Shown: positions 23,107-32,217 of the stretch, piece after piece
Numbering within the stretch: the stretch's first letter is position 1
How the letters are laid out: each line of letters starts with the position of its first letter
Assembly (NCBI RefSeq): GCF_039535785.1
Contig: NZ_BAAAXV010000008.1
Coordinates: forward strand, 868,001-932,000
From: Nonomuraea helvata
GTDB lineage: Bacteria; Actinomycetota; Actinomycetes; Streptosporangiales; Streptosporangiaceae
Reading direction: 5' to 3'
Length of the DNA: 64,000 nucleotides
Notes under the pieces: generated by a model
What the model saw: only the letters and a program-made list of their open reading frames with translations
Told to the model about the DNA's origin: nothing
The model's database searches: none
Position numbers and translations under genes: made by a program

Positions 23107-24075
23107 ATGGAGGAACGCCAGCACCACCAGCCCCGACCCGCCCGCACGACCCGCGCCGTGGGCGCGGTGGCACTCGCGGCCCTCCTCGGCGCGGCCGCCT
23201 GCGGCGCACCGGCCCACTCCTCGGGAGCGGCCCGGGAGCCCTTGGCGGCCTCGACCCCGCCCGTGTCCACGGCACCGTCCACGGCACCGTCCACGACCAC
23301 ACCGGGCGGTCAGCAGGCGAGTGAGACGCTCCCCGCCCCCGACGAGCCGATCCCGCAGGACGCCGCCCGCCTGGCCGCCGCGCTGAAGCGGAACAGCGCC
23401 ACGCTCGACGCCGCCATCGACGCCTGGCCCAAGACCGGCAAGCCGCCTCGCGACGTCGAGCTCCTGGCCCTGCACGAGCAGCGCCTCTACCGCTACGCCG
23501 CCCGCCACTCCAAGCTCGCCTCCCAGGCCTTCGCCCGCCTCCCGGCCGCGCTGGCCGCCGAGGCCAAGGACAACACGGCCGCCATCCGCGAACTGCTCGC
23601 CCTGGCCCACCCGGTCAAGCCGTCGGCCACGTTCAAGGTCCAGGCTCCCCGGCCCGCCGCCGAGCTGCTCGGCTACTTCAAGAAGGCCGAGCGCCGGTTC
23701 GGGGTGGAATGGGAGGTGCTGGCGGCGGTGATGTTCGCGGAGACGAAGTTCGGCCGGGTGCGGTCCAACAGCTATGTCGGCGCCCAGGGCCCCATGCAGT
23801 TCATGCCAGGGACCTGGAAGGCGTACGGCATGGGCGGCGACGTGCGGGATCCGCGCGACGCCGTCATGGGCGCCGCCAACTACCTGCGCGCGTCGGGCGC
23901 CCCGCGCGACTACCAGCGGGCGCTGCACGCGTACAACCCGTCCCAGGCGTATGTGAACGCGATCCTCCTGCACGCCCGCCAGATGAAGCGGGACCCGCGC
24001 AACTACTACGCGTACTACAACTGGCAGGTGTTCGTGATCACCACGGCCGGCGAGCGCCGACTCACCGGCCCGTGA
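23107..24075 (+). CDS. Secreted lytic transglycosylase (SLT domain)
   Basis: A 322-residue exported peptidoglycan lytic transglycosylase. The basic N-terminus with a hydrophobic segment (about 15-31) ends at AAAC (C32), a weak lipobox, so it may be a lipoprotein. A Thr/Pro/Ser-rich linker follows, partly encoded by 12-base repeats around 23268-23298. The C-terminal SLT domain has catalytic E212 in MFAETKFGRV, then GPMQFMPGTWKAYG and the ALHAYNPSQAYV end motif. It cleaves glycan strands to 1,6-anhydromuropeptides. It is convergent with the trehalase gene (13-base gap). Confidence 0.88.
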   Translation: MEERQHHQPRPARTTRAVGAVALAALLGAAACGAPAHSSGAAREPLAASTPPVSTAPSTAPSTTTPGGQQASETLPAPDEPIPQDAARLAAALKRNSATLDAAIDAWPKTGKPPRDVELLALHEQRLYRYAARHSKLASQAFARLPAALAAEAKDNTAAIRELLALAHPVKPSATFKVQAPRPAAELLGYFKKAERRFGVEWEVLAAVMFAETKFGRVRSNSYVGAQGPMQFMPGTWKAYGMGGDVRDPRDAVMGAANYLRASGAPRDYQRALHAYNPSQAYVNAILLHARQMKRDPRNYYAYYNWQVFVITTAGERRLTGP

Positions 24076-24088
24076 CCCGCCCGGGGCG

Positions 24089-25843
24089 CTACGACAGCGC
24101 GCGGGCGGCGTGGATCAGCGGCACGTGGCTGAACGCCTGCGGGAAGTTGCCGACCAGGCGGCCGTAGCGCGGGTCGTACTCCTCGGCCAGCAGCCCCACG
24201 TCGTTGCGCAGCGCCAGCAGCCGCTCGAACAGGTCCTTGGCCTCCTCCTTGCGGCCCTGCATCGCCATCACCTCCACCAGCCAGAAACTGCACGCGAGGA
24301 AGGCGCCCTCCCCGCCCGTCAGGCCGTCCACGTCGTTGTCGGCCGCCAGGGGGTAGCGCAGCACGAACCCGTCCGACATGAGCTCCTTCTCGATGGCCGC
24401 GACGGTCCCCACCATCCGGGGGTCGTCGACCGGCAGGAACCCGACGACGGGCAGCATCAGCAGCGCCGCGTCCAGCTCGGACGACCCGTACGACTGGGTG
24501 AAGGTGTTGCGCCGCGCGTCGAACCCCTTCGTGCAGATCTCGTCGTGAATGGTGTCCCTCAGCCTTCGCCACTGCTCCACCGGCCCGGTCCGCCCGAACC
24601 GCTCGACGTATTTGACCGCCCGGTCCAGCGCCGCCCAGCACATCACCTTGGAGTGCACGAAGTGCCGGCGCGGCCCGCGCACCTCCCACAGCCCCTCGTC
24701 GGGCTCGTCCCAGTGCTCGGCCACGTAGTCGAGGAGCTGCCGCTGGATGGTCCACGCCCGGTCGTCGGCGGACAGGCCGCGGGTGCGCGAGACGTAGAGG
24801 CAGTTCATCACCTCCCCGTACACGTCGAGCTGGAGCTGCTTGACCGCCTCGTTGCCGATCCGCACCGGCCGGGAGTCCTCGTAGCCGTCGAGCCAGTCCA
24901 GGCGGAGCTCGGGCAGGCGGCGCTCGCCCGCGACGCCGTACATGATCTGCAGGTCCTGGGGCCGCCCGGCGATGGCCCGCAGCAGCCACGAGCGCCAGTC
25001 CGCGGCCTCCTCCAGGTAGCCGGAGCTGATCAATGCGTCGAGTGTCATGGTGGCGTCCCGCAGCCAGCAGAACCGGTAGTCCCAGTTGCGCACCCCGCCG
25101 AGGTCCTCGGGCAGGGACGTGGTGGGCGCGGCGACGATGCCGCCGGTCGGGGCGTAGGTGAGGCCCTTCAGCGTGATCAGCGACCGGACCACGGCCTCGC
25201 GGTACGGCCCCTCGTACGTGCATCGGCCCACCCACTCCGACCACATGGCCTCGGTCTCGGCGAGCTGGGTGTCGGCGTCGATCTGCGGTGGCATCGGATC
25301 GTGCGACGGGTGCCACGTGAAGACGAACGACAGCCGCTCGCCCTCCTTCACCGTGAAGGTGGCCCGGTGCGCGTAGTCGCCGCCCTTCAGCGGCACGGGG
25401 GAGTGCAGCCACACCGAGTCGGGCCCGCCGATGGCCTGCAGGTGGCCGTTGCTGCGGCGCACCCACGGCACGATCCTGCCGTAGTCGAAGCGGACCCTGA
25501 GCTGCGTGGAGACCTCCACGCTCCCGGAGACGCCCTCGACGATGCGCACGACGTCGGGGTTGCGGTCGCGGGGCGGCATGAAGTCGATCACTCGGACCGT
25601 GCCGGTGGGGGTGTCCCACTCGCTCTCCAGGATGAGCGTGTCGGGACGGTAACGGCGCCGTGTGGCGGGGCGGCGGCCTGTGGGCCCGAGCCACCAGTGC
25701 CCGTTGCGCTCGCTGCCGAGCAGCGCCGAGAAGCACGACGGCGAGTCGAACCGGGGCAGGCAGAGCCAGTCGATGGATCCGTCTCTGCCGACCAGCGCCG
25801 CGGACTGCATGTCTCCGATCAGGGCGTAATCCTCGATCCGCAT
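24089..25843 (-). CDS. GH15-family trehalase
   Basis: A 584-residue GH15 enzyme of the actinobacterial trehalase type, which hydrolyses trehalose to two glucoses in the cytoplasm. An N-terminal super-beta-sandwich (MRIEDYALIGDMQSAALVGRDGS) precedes the (alpha/alpha)6 barrel with WDYRFCWLRDATMTLDAL. Probable acid is E383 in DEGLWEVRG and base E554 or E555 in LAEEYDPRYGRLVGNFPQAFSH. Length and motifs match mycobacterial trehalase rather than glucoamylases. It is preceded by the YczE gene 79 bases upstream on the same strand but is not obviously linked. Confidence 0.88.
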   Translation of the reverse strand: MRIEDYALIGDMQSAALVGRDGSIDWLCLPRFDSPSCFSALLGSERNGHWWLGPTGRRPATRRRYRPDTLILESEWDTPTGTVRVIDFMPPRDRNPDVVRIVEGVSGSVEVSTQLRVRFDYGRIVPWVRRSNGHLQAIGGPDSVWLHSPVPLKGGDYAHRATFTVKEGERLSFVFTWHPSHDPMPPQIDADTQLAETEAMWSEWVGRCTYEGPYREAVVRSLITLKGLTYAPTGGIVAAPTTSLPEDLGGVRNWDYRFCWLRDATMTLDALISSGYLEEAADWRSWLLRAIAGRPQDLQIMYGVAGERRLPELRLDWLDGYEDSRPVRIGNEAVKQLQLDVYGEVMNCLYVSRTRGLSADDRAWTIQRQLLDYVAEHWDEPDEGLWEVRGPRRHFVHSKVMCWAALDRAVKYVERFGRTGPVEQWRRLRDTIHDEICTKGFDARRNTFTQSYGSSELDAALLMLPVVGFLPVDDPRMVGTVAAIEKELMSDGFVLRYPLAADNDVDGLTGGEGAFLACSFWLVEVMAMQGRKEEAKDLFERLLALRNDVGLLAEEYDPRYGRLVGNFPQAFSHVPLIHAARALS

Positions 25844-25922
25844 GCCTTGACGTTACTCGCGCATGGGGTGATCCCGTGACCGGGTCCGATCATGTCGCGT
25901 CATGTCCGCCCCGGCCACGGGG

Positions 25923-26525
25923 TCACGTCAAGGGGAACCAGCGGGTGAACAGCTGGGTCAGCGGGCCGATGGCCAGCGCGAACACCAGGGTCCCCACGCC
26001 CACGGTGCCGCCGAGCAGCCACCCGGCGGCCAGGACGGTGACCTCGATGAGGAAGCGCGCCAGCCGCACCGACAGGCCGAGCCGCACCAGCCCGGTCATG
26101 ACGCCGTCACGCGGGCCCGGCCCCATCCCGGCGCCGATGTACAGCACCGTGGCCAGGGCGATGGAGACCACGCCGAGCGCCACGTACAGGCCCTGCAGGG
26201 CCAGGTGCGACGGCGTGGGCAGCAGGAAGATCGCGGCGTCCGCGAACAGGCCCAGGAAGAGGACGTTGCTGATGGTCCCCAGCCCGGGCCGCTGCTTCAG
26301 CGGGATCCACAGCAGCATCACCAGCGCGCCGATCCCGATGATGACGGTCCCGATGGACAGCCCGGACCGGATGCCCAGGCCCTGGTGGAACACGTCCCAC
26401 GGGTCGTTCCCCAGCCCGGACTCCACCTGGAGGCCGATGCCGGCGCCGTACAGCGCGAGCCCGCCGTACAACCGGACGAGACGGGCGGGGAGGGAACTGA
26501 TCCTGGGGACGGTCGTGTCGCTCAT
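25923..26525 (-). CDS. yczE: YczE/YyaS-family membrane protein
   Basis: A 200-residue integral membrane protein with five or so helices and the family pattern RLYGGLALYGAGIGLQVESGLGNDPWDVFHQGLG (second part conserved) and GAGMGPGPRDGVMTGL. Family members are presumed transporters, commonly found divergent from a MocR-type PLP-dependent regulator, as here. The ATG at 26525 is 66 bases from the start of that regulator. The transported compound is unknown. Confidence 0.85.
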   Translation of the reverse strand: MSDTTVPRISSLPARLVRLYGGLALYGAGIGLQVESGLGNDPWDVFHQGLGIRSGLSIGTVIIGIGALVMLLWIPLKQRPGLGTISNVLFLGLFADAAIFLLPTPSHLALQGLYVALGVVSIALATVLYIGAGMGPGPRDGVMTGLVRLGLSVRLARFLIEVTVLAAGWLLGGTVGVGTLVFALAIGPLTQLFTRWFPLT

Positions 26526-26585
26526 AGTGGCCCCACAGTGGCATCCACCTGACTTGCCAAAACAGGGCCAATCCTGAAAAGTGGC
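26526..26585. promoter_or_regulatory. Three AGTGGC direct repeats in the yczE/MocR spacer
   Basis: AGTGGC occurs at 26526-26531, 26537-26542 and 26580-26585 within the 65-base divergent spacer. The first two are on an 11-base period (same helix face). MocR regulators typically bind direct repeats in such spacers, so these are candidate sites. Confidence 0.45.
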
Positions 26586-26590
26586 CTCAT

Positions 26591-28021
26591 ATGAGGCATC
26601 TGTCCGCTGCTCAGGTGGCCCGGCTCGTCCAGATCGACCCGGCGGCGCGGCCGTACTACCGCGCGCTCGCCGACGGCGTGCGCGCCCGCATCATGGACGG
26701 CCAGATCCCGGTACGCGTGCGCATGCCCGCGGAACGCCACCTGGCCGAGACCCTCAAGGTCAGCCGCACCACCGTCACCTCGGCCTACGACCTGCTGCGC
26801 GAGCGCGGCTACCTGGAGAGCCGCCAGGGCTCGGGCAGCTGGACGGCCCTGCCCGACCCGGCCACCACGGTGGACAACCCGTGGCTCGGCACCGACGGCG
26901 ACGGCCTCATCGAGATCCAGAGCGCCGCCCCACCCGCGCCGACGGTCCTGCGGGAGGTGATGCTGGAGGCGGTGGAGGACGTCCCCCGGTACGGCATGGG
27001 CAACGGCTACGACCCGAGGGGCCTGCCGGTACTCAGGGAACGCATCGCCGCCCGCTACACCGCCAGGGGGCTGGCCACCAGGCCGGAGCAGATCCTCGTC
27101 ACGACCGGCTCCCAGCACGCCATCCAGCTCGTGATCGGCCTGCTCGTCGGCGCGGGCGACCCGGTGCTCGTGGAGTCGCCGACGTACCCGCACGCCATCG
27201 ACGTGGCCCGGCAGCGCGGCGCCAGGATCGTCCCCGTGGGCATCTCGCACGAGGGCTGGCAGGCCGACCTGGTCTCCGGGGCCATGCGCCAGTCGGGGGC
27301 GCGGCTGGCGTACCTCATGCCCGACTTCCAGAACCCGACGGGCGCCCTCATGGACGACGCCACCCGCGCCGCCGTCGTGGGCGCGGCCCGGCGCGCCGGC
27401 ACGGTGCTGCTCGTGGACGAGACGTGGATGGAGCTGGCGCTGGACGAGGTGCCGCGCACGTCGCCGACGGCGGCCTTCGACACCGACAGCCGCGTGATCA
27501 GCGTCGGCTCGGCCTCCAAGCTGTGGTGGGGCGGGCTGCGCATCGGCTGGGTGCGCACCACGGCGGCCCTCGCGCGCCGGCTGGCCATGTTCCGCGCCGC
27601 CGTGGACATCGCCAGCCCGGTGCTGGAGCAGCTCGTGGTGGCGCGGCTGTTCGACCGGCTGGAGGAGACCCGCGCCGAGCGCCGCCGCACCCTGCGCGCC
27701 TCACGCGACGCGCTGGTCTCGGGCCTGCGCGAGCAGCTGCCGGAGTGGACGTTCACGGTGCCGCGCGGCGGAGGCACCCTGTGGGTGCGCCTGGACGGCC
27801 ACGGCGCCACCCCGCTCGTGGAGGCGGCGGCCCATCACGGGGTACGGCTCGCGCCCGGCCCGTGGTTCGGCCTGGAGGGCACGCTGGAGAACTACCTCCG
27901 GCTGCCCTACACCCAGCCGCCCCAGGTGCTGGCCGACGTGGTCACCCGCATCCGCACCGCCCGCGACCACGGCCCCACCGGCGTCCCGCGCCCGTCGGAG
28001 GCGCTCATCGCGATGGTGTGA
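26591..28021 (+). CDS. MocR/GntR-family PLP-dependent transcriptional regulator
   Basis: A 476-residue fusion regulator. The N-terminal GntR winged helix (about 20-90) has MPAERHLAETLKVSRTTVTSAYDLL. The C-terminal fold-type-I aminotransferase-like domain has VTTGSQHAIQL, PDFQNPTGALM and the PLP-lysine K310 in GSASKLWWGGLRIGW. Such proteins sense PLP or an amino compound and regulate a neighbouring membrane protein. The divergent yczE gene is the probable target. Start ATG 26591; a GTG at 26581 is in another frame. Confidence 0.92.
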   Translation: MRHLSAAQVARLVQIDPAARPYYRALADGVRARIMDGQIPVRVRMPAERHLAETLKVSRTTVTSAYDLLRERGYLESRQGSGSWTALPDPATTVDNPWLGTDGDGLIEIQSAAPPAPTVLREVMLEAVEDVPRYGMGNGYDPRGLPVLRERIAARYTARGLATRPEQILVTTGSQHAIQLVIGLLVGAGDPVLVESPTYPHAIDVARQRGARIVPVGISHEGWQADLVSGAMRQSGARLAYLMPDFQNPTGALMDDATRAAVVGAARRAGTVLLVDETWMELALDEVPRTSPTAAFDTDSRVISVGSASKLWWGGLRIGWVRTTAALARRLAMFRAAVDIASPVLEQLVVARLFDRLEETRAERRRTLRASRDALVSGLREQLPEWTFTVPRGGGTLWVRLDGHGATPLVEAAAHHGVRLAPGPWFGLEGTLENYLRLPYTQPPQVLADVVTRIRTARDHGPTGVPRPSEALIAMV

Positions 28022-28057
28022 GGGGGTAGACCTCGACCTTCGCGCCATGGCCGCGCG

Positions 28058-28666
28058 TCATTCGCCGGTGCCCCTGGCCAGAGGGGCGCGCCACTTGCGG
28101 CGCATCGCCCCGAGCCGCAGCCCGAACGCGAGCACCGCCGCCGCCAGGGTGGCGGGCCACCCGTGCAGCCCGTACGACGACAGCGCCGCCATCACTCCCG
28201 CCCCCAGCAGAGCGGGCACCGCGTAGAACTGCCGGTCGTAGAGGAGGGTCGGGATCTCCCCGACCAGCATGTCGCGCAGCATTCCGCCGCCCACGCCCGT
28301 CACCGTCCCGAGCAGGGCGGCGTGCAGCGGGCTGAGGCCGTACTCCAGGGCCTTCTGCGTCCCCACGGCGCTGAACAGGCCCAGCCCCGCCGCGTCCAGC
28401 ACGAGGATGACCGGCATCCCCCGGGCCACGTGCGGGTGCCAGAAGAAGACGATCGCCGTCGCCACCACCGGCACCAGCACGTACCCGAGGCTCTGGAAGG
28501 CGGCGGGACGGACGTTGAGTATCAGGTCGCGGACGATGCCGCCGCCCAGGGCGGTCATCTCGGCCAGCACCGCCATCCCGACCACGTCGAGCCGCTTGCG
28601 CACCCCCATGAGCGCACCTGTCAGGGCGAAGACGAAGATGCCGACAAGATCGAGAAGCTCAGTCAC
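28058..28666 (-). CDS. TRIC-type cation channel family protein (YadS/UPF0126)
   Basis: A 202-residue membrane protein with about seven helices in two homologous halves. Each half carries the glycine-rich motif GGGxxRDxL/M (TALGGGIVRDLIL near residue 40 and GVGGGMLRDMLVGEIP near 126). This is the hallmark of the TRIC/YadS family of trimeric cation channels. The start is GTG at 28666. It lies 11 bases downstream of the POT transporter gene on the same strand, so the two are probably cotranscribed. Confidence 0.9.
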   Translation of the reverse strand: MTELLDLVGIFVFALTGALMGVRKRLDVVGMAVLAEMTALGGGIVRDLILNVRPAAFQSLGYVLVPVVATAIVFFWHPHVARGMPVILVLDAAGLGLFSAVGTQKALEYGLSPLHAALLGTVTGVGGGMLRDMLVGEIPTLLYDRQFYAVPALLGAGVMAALSSYGLHGWPATLAAAVLAFGLRLGAMRRKWRAPLARGTGE

Positions 28667-28677
28667 ATCGGCAATCT

Positions 28678-30147
28678 TTATCGCATCGCGGGTTCGTGGT
28701 GCTCGGCCATCATCGCGCGCAGCTGCCGCGTGAACATGAACAGCGCCAGCCCCGCCACGACCGCCATCGAGGCCAGCACCAGGTAGTACGCCGGATCCGA
28801 CAGCACGCGGCCGAGCCGTCCCGTCTGCCCGCCGATCGCGTCGCCGACCGAGAACGCGATGAACCAGACCCCGAGCATCTGGCTCTTGAACGCCTCAGGC
28901 GCCAGCTTCGTCGTCACCGACAGCCCGACCGGGCTCAGCGACAGCTCGCCGAACACCTGGATCAGGTAGACGAGCACCAGCCACCACACCGACACGCGGC
29001 CGTTGCCGGCCAGCGCGGCCGCGACGGCCATGACCACGAAGCTCACCCCGATCATGACCAGCGCGAACGCGAACTTCTGCGGGGTGCTCACCCGCGTCCC
29101 GAGCCGCACCCACAGCGCCGCGAACACCGGCACGAAGATTATGATGAACAGCGGGTTGAACGCCTGCGTGGTGGCCGGTGTGATCCCGATGCCGAACAGG
29201 GTCAGATCGGTGTGGTCCCTGGCGAAGAAGAGCAGCTTGCTCGGCGCCAGGTCGTAGATCATCCAGAAGATGGACGCGGCCGCGAACAGCCAGATGTACG
29301 CCTTCATCCGGATGCGTTCGTCCTCGGTGAGGTCATGGCTGCCGAGCATGATGTAGGCGAAGTACCCCACGGTCACGAGCACGATGACCACGGTGATCGC
29401 CACGGTGAGCCGGTCGATCGTGAGCGTGCCGGTCGCCGCCCAGGCGGCCAGGGCGATCGCCGGCGCCCCCACGCCGAGCGCCACCAGGCGGCCGAGCTTG
29501 CCGTGCTCCACGTGGGCCGGTGGCTCGCCGATGGCTCGCAGGCCGCGGCCGCCCCGTACGTACTGGACGAGGCCGAGCGCCATCCCGACGGCGGCGGCGC
29601 TGAAGGCCAGGTGCCACCGGTCGCCGTCGGCCAGCCAGCCGACCACGATGGGCGCGAAGAAGGCGCCCAGGTTGATGCTGAGGTAGAAGAGCGAGAAGCC
29701 GGCGTCCCTGCGCCCGTCGTCCTCCGCCGGGTAGAGCCTGCCGACCATGACGGACATGTTCGGCTTGAGCAGGCCGGTGCCGCTGATGATCAGCAGCAGG
29801 CCGAGCCAGATGAAGAGCGGCGAGGTCACGGGCACGGCCATGCTGACGTGCCCCAGCAGGATGAGACACCCGCCCAGGAACACCGACCTGCGCGCCCCCA
29901 GGATCCGGTCCGCGATCCATCCGCCGGGCAGCGCGACCAGGTAGATGAGCGCCCCGTAGACGCCCACGACGGCCTGCGCGGTCTCGTCCGGCAGGCCGAG
30001 GCCCTGCTGGGCCGGCGAGGCCGCCATGAACGTGGCGAGGATCGCCCGCAGCCCGTACCAGCTGAACCGCTCCCACATTTCGGTGCCGAACAGCGTGGCC
30101 AGGGCCCGTGGATGCCCAAAGAACGTTTTTTCCTGTTTTGGCCGCAT
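28678..30147 (-). CDS. POT-family proton-coupled oligopeptide transporter
   Basis: A 489-residue, roughly 14-helix MFS transporter of the POT/PTR2 family (DtpA-like). It imports di- and tripeptides with protons. Motifs: FGTEMWERFSWYGLRAIL near the N-terminus (the ExxER proton-coupling motif) and FYLSINLGAFFAPIVVGWLAD (PTR2 signature). I chose ATG 30147 with a G-rich AGGGGGG site; the longer frame upstream lacks POT homology. It is divergent from the acyl-CoA ligase and heads a two-gene unit with the TRIC channel. Confidence 0.92.
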   Translation of the reverse strand: MRPKQEKTFFGHPRALATLFGTEMWERFSWYGLRAILATFMAASPAQQGLGLPDETAQAVVGVYGALIYLVALPGGWIADRILGARRSVFLGGCLILLGHVSMAVPVTSPLFIWLGLLLIISGTGLLKPNMSVMVGRLYPAEDDGRRDAGFSLFYLSINLGAFFAPIVVGWLADGDRWHLAFSAAAVGMALGLVQYVRGGRGLRAIGEPPAHVEHGKLGRLVALGVGAPAIALAAWAATGTLTIDRLTVAITVVIVLVTVGYFAYIMLGSHDLTEDERIRMKAYIWLFAAASIFWMIYDLAPSKLLFFARDHTDLTLFGIGITPATTQAFNPLFIIIFVPVFAALWVRLGTRVSTPQKFAFALVMIGVSFVVMAVAAALAGNGRVSVWWLVLVYLIQVFGELSLSPVGLSVTTKLAPEAFKSQMLGVWFIAFSVGDAIGGQTGRLGRVLSDPAYYLVLASMAVVAGLALFMFTRQLRAMMAEHHEPAMR

Positions 30148-30287
30148 TCGCCCCCCTAGTACGAATTTGGTGTGATTACTGTACGTGATGGACGCAGGTA
30201 TTGCTCCGCGAGCTCTTGCCGCTCCGGGACAGCTGTGGTGCGATGCAGGCCACTCACGCAAGTGAACACTGACTGGAGGCGGGTGCC

Positions 30288-32147
30288 ATGGCCGAAGTCC
30301 TCGAAGTCCGGGCCGAGATCGAGCGCGAGATCGCCGGCCGTACCGTCTGCGGGCAGCTCAGGCACGCCGCCGAGCGTTACCCGGACGCGCCCGCGTACTC
30401 CGATCCTGACGGGGACGGCTGGGCCACGCTGACCTACGGGCAGGCGCGCCTGCGGGTCCTGGAGATCGCCGCGGGGTTCGCCGCACTGGGGCTGCAGCCG
30501 GGCGAGTCGGTGGCGCTGATGATGGTCAACCGGAGCGAGCACGTGCTCGCCGACCTGGGCGCGGTGCACGCGGGCGGGGTGGGCTGCACGGTCTACTCGA
30601 CGTTCGCGCCCGAGCAGATCGCGTTCGTGGCCGGGGACGTGGGCGCCAGGTACGCCGTGCTGGGCGGCCCCGCCGAGCTGGCCCGCTGGCAGCCGGTGCT
30701 GGACCGCCTCGACGGCCTCCGCAAGATCATCATGCTGGAGGGGGCGCCCGCCGGCGAGCGGTTCATGGCCTGGCAGGACTTCCTGGAGCTGGGCCGCGCC
30801 CGGCTGGCCGTGGACCCGAACGAGGTCGAGGCCCGCTGGCGCGCGGTCACCTCCGACGACGTGGTCACCGTCCTCTACACCTCCGGCACGACCGGCATGC
30901 CCAAGGGCGTGCCCCTCACCCACGCGAACGTCTTCTACGAGGTCGCCGCCACCGACCGCATCGCCGAGCTGCCCCTCCTGGGCACCCAGGTCTCCTATCT
31001 CACGTACGCGCACATCGCCGAGCGGATCCTCAGCCTGTACGTGCCCCTGGTCAAGGCCTCCCACGTGCACTTCTGCACCGACCTGGCCAACCTGGGCGCC
31101 ACGCTGGGCCAGGTCAGGCCGATGATGTTCTTCGGGGTGCCGCGGGTGTGGGAGAAGATGGCGGCCCGCCTGCTCGCCGTGCTCGCCACCCAGCCGGAGG
31201 AGCAGCAGGCCGCCGTACGCCGGGCCATGGCGGCGGGCGCCGCGTACGTGGAGGCGGGTCAGTACGGCCGGACGATCACCCCCGAGATCCAGGCCGCCTA
31301 CGACCAGGCCGACGCCTCGCTGCTGTCGGTCATCCGCGGCATGATCGGCTTCGACCGCGCCCAGTGGACCGCCACCGGCGCCGCGCCGCTGCCCGCGGAG
31401 GTGCAGCACTTCTTCGCCGGGCTCGGGCTCAAGGTCATCGACGTGTACGGCATGACGGAGACGACCGGCGCGTTCACCGGCAACAGCCCCTCCTGCTACC
31501 GCCTGGGCACGGTCGGCAGGGCCGAGCCGGGAGTCGAGGTCCGCATCGCCGAGGACGGCGAGATCCTCGCCCGCAGCCCGCTCAACACCCGCGGCTACCT
31601 CAACCGCCCCGAGGCCACCGCCGAGCTCGTCGACGCCGACGGCTGGCTGCACACCGGCGACATCGGCACGGTCGACGAGGACGGCTTCTACCGGGTGATC
31701 GACCGCAAGAAGGAGCTGATCATCACCTCCGGCGGCGAGAACATCTCCCCGGCCGAGATCGAGAACCACCTCAAGGAGCACATGCTCATCGGCCAGGCTC
31801 TCGCGTACGGCGACAACCGGCCGCACCCGGTGGCCGTGCTGACGCTGGACGGGGAGGTGGCACCGGGCTGGGCGCAGGCGCGCGGCATCGCCTTCACCTC
31901 GCTCGCGGAGCTGGCCGAGCACCCGGAGGTGCTCAAGGAGGTGGAGGCCGCGGTCGAGGCCGCCAACGCCAAGCTGGCCAGGGTGCAGCAGGTCAAGAAG
32001 TGGGCCCTGCTGGGCACCGAGTGGACGGCCGAGACGGAGGAGCTCACCCCGAGCCTGAAGCTCAAGAGGCGGGTCGTGCACGCCAAGTACGCCGACATCA
32101 TCGAAGGTCTCTACAGCGGGCCTGGTCCGGCGGACCACCACGGGTGA
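30288..32147 (+). CDS. Long-chain acyl-CoA synthetase (FadD15-like AMP-forming ligase)
   Basis: A 619-residue ANL-superfamily ligase that activates fatty acids to acyl-AMP and then acyl-CoA. Motifs in order: YTSGTTGMPKGVPLTHANV (P-loop), YGMTETTGAFTGN, GWLHTGDIGTVDEDGFYRVIDRKKELIITSGGENISP with the hinge and adenylation aspartate, and the C-terminal catalytic lysine region SLKLKRRVV. Length fits the long-chain clade. ATG 30288 has GGAGG about 9 bases upstream. Monocistronic; divergent from the POT transporter. Confidence 0.92.
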   Translation: MAEVLEVRAEIEREIAGRTVCGQLRHAAERYPDAPAYSDPDGDGWATLTYGQARLRVLEIAAGFAALGLQPGESVALMMVNRSEHVLADLGAVHAGGVGCTVYSTFAPEQIAFVAGDVGARYAVLGGPAELARWQPVLDRLDGLRKIIMLEGAPAGERFMAWQDFLELGRARLAVDPNEVEARWRAVTSDDVVTVLYTSGTTGMPKGVPLTHANVFYEVAATDRIAELPLLGTQVSYLTYAHIAERILSLYVPLVKASHVHFCTDLANLGATLGQVRPMMFFGVPRVWEKMAARLLAVLATQPEEQQAAVRRAMAAGAAYVEAGQYGRTITPEIQAAYDQADASLLSVIRGMIGFDRAQWTATGAAPLPAEVQHFFAGLGLKVIDVYGMTETTGAFTGNSPSCYRLGTVGRAEPGVEVRIAEDGEILARSPLNTRGYLNRPEATAELVDADGWLHTGDIGTVDEDGFYRVIDRKKELIITSGGENISPAEIENHLKEHMLIGQALAYGDNRPHPVAVLTLDGEVAPGWAQARGIAFTSLAELAEHPEVLKEVEAAVEAANAKLARVQQVKKWALLGTEWTAETEELTPSLKLKRRVVHAKYADIIEGLYSGPGPADHHG

Positions 32148-32217
32148 TCCCGGCTTTGCCATTCGTGGCGCGTGTCGAGGTCCTGATCATTACCGGGCGG
32201 TTCCTACCGTCTCGATC

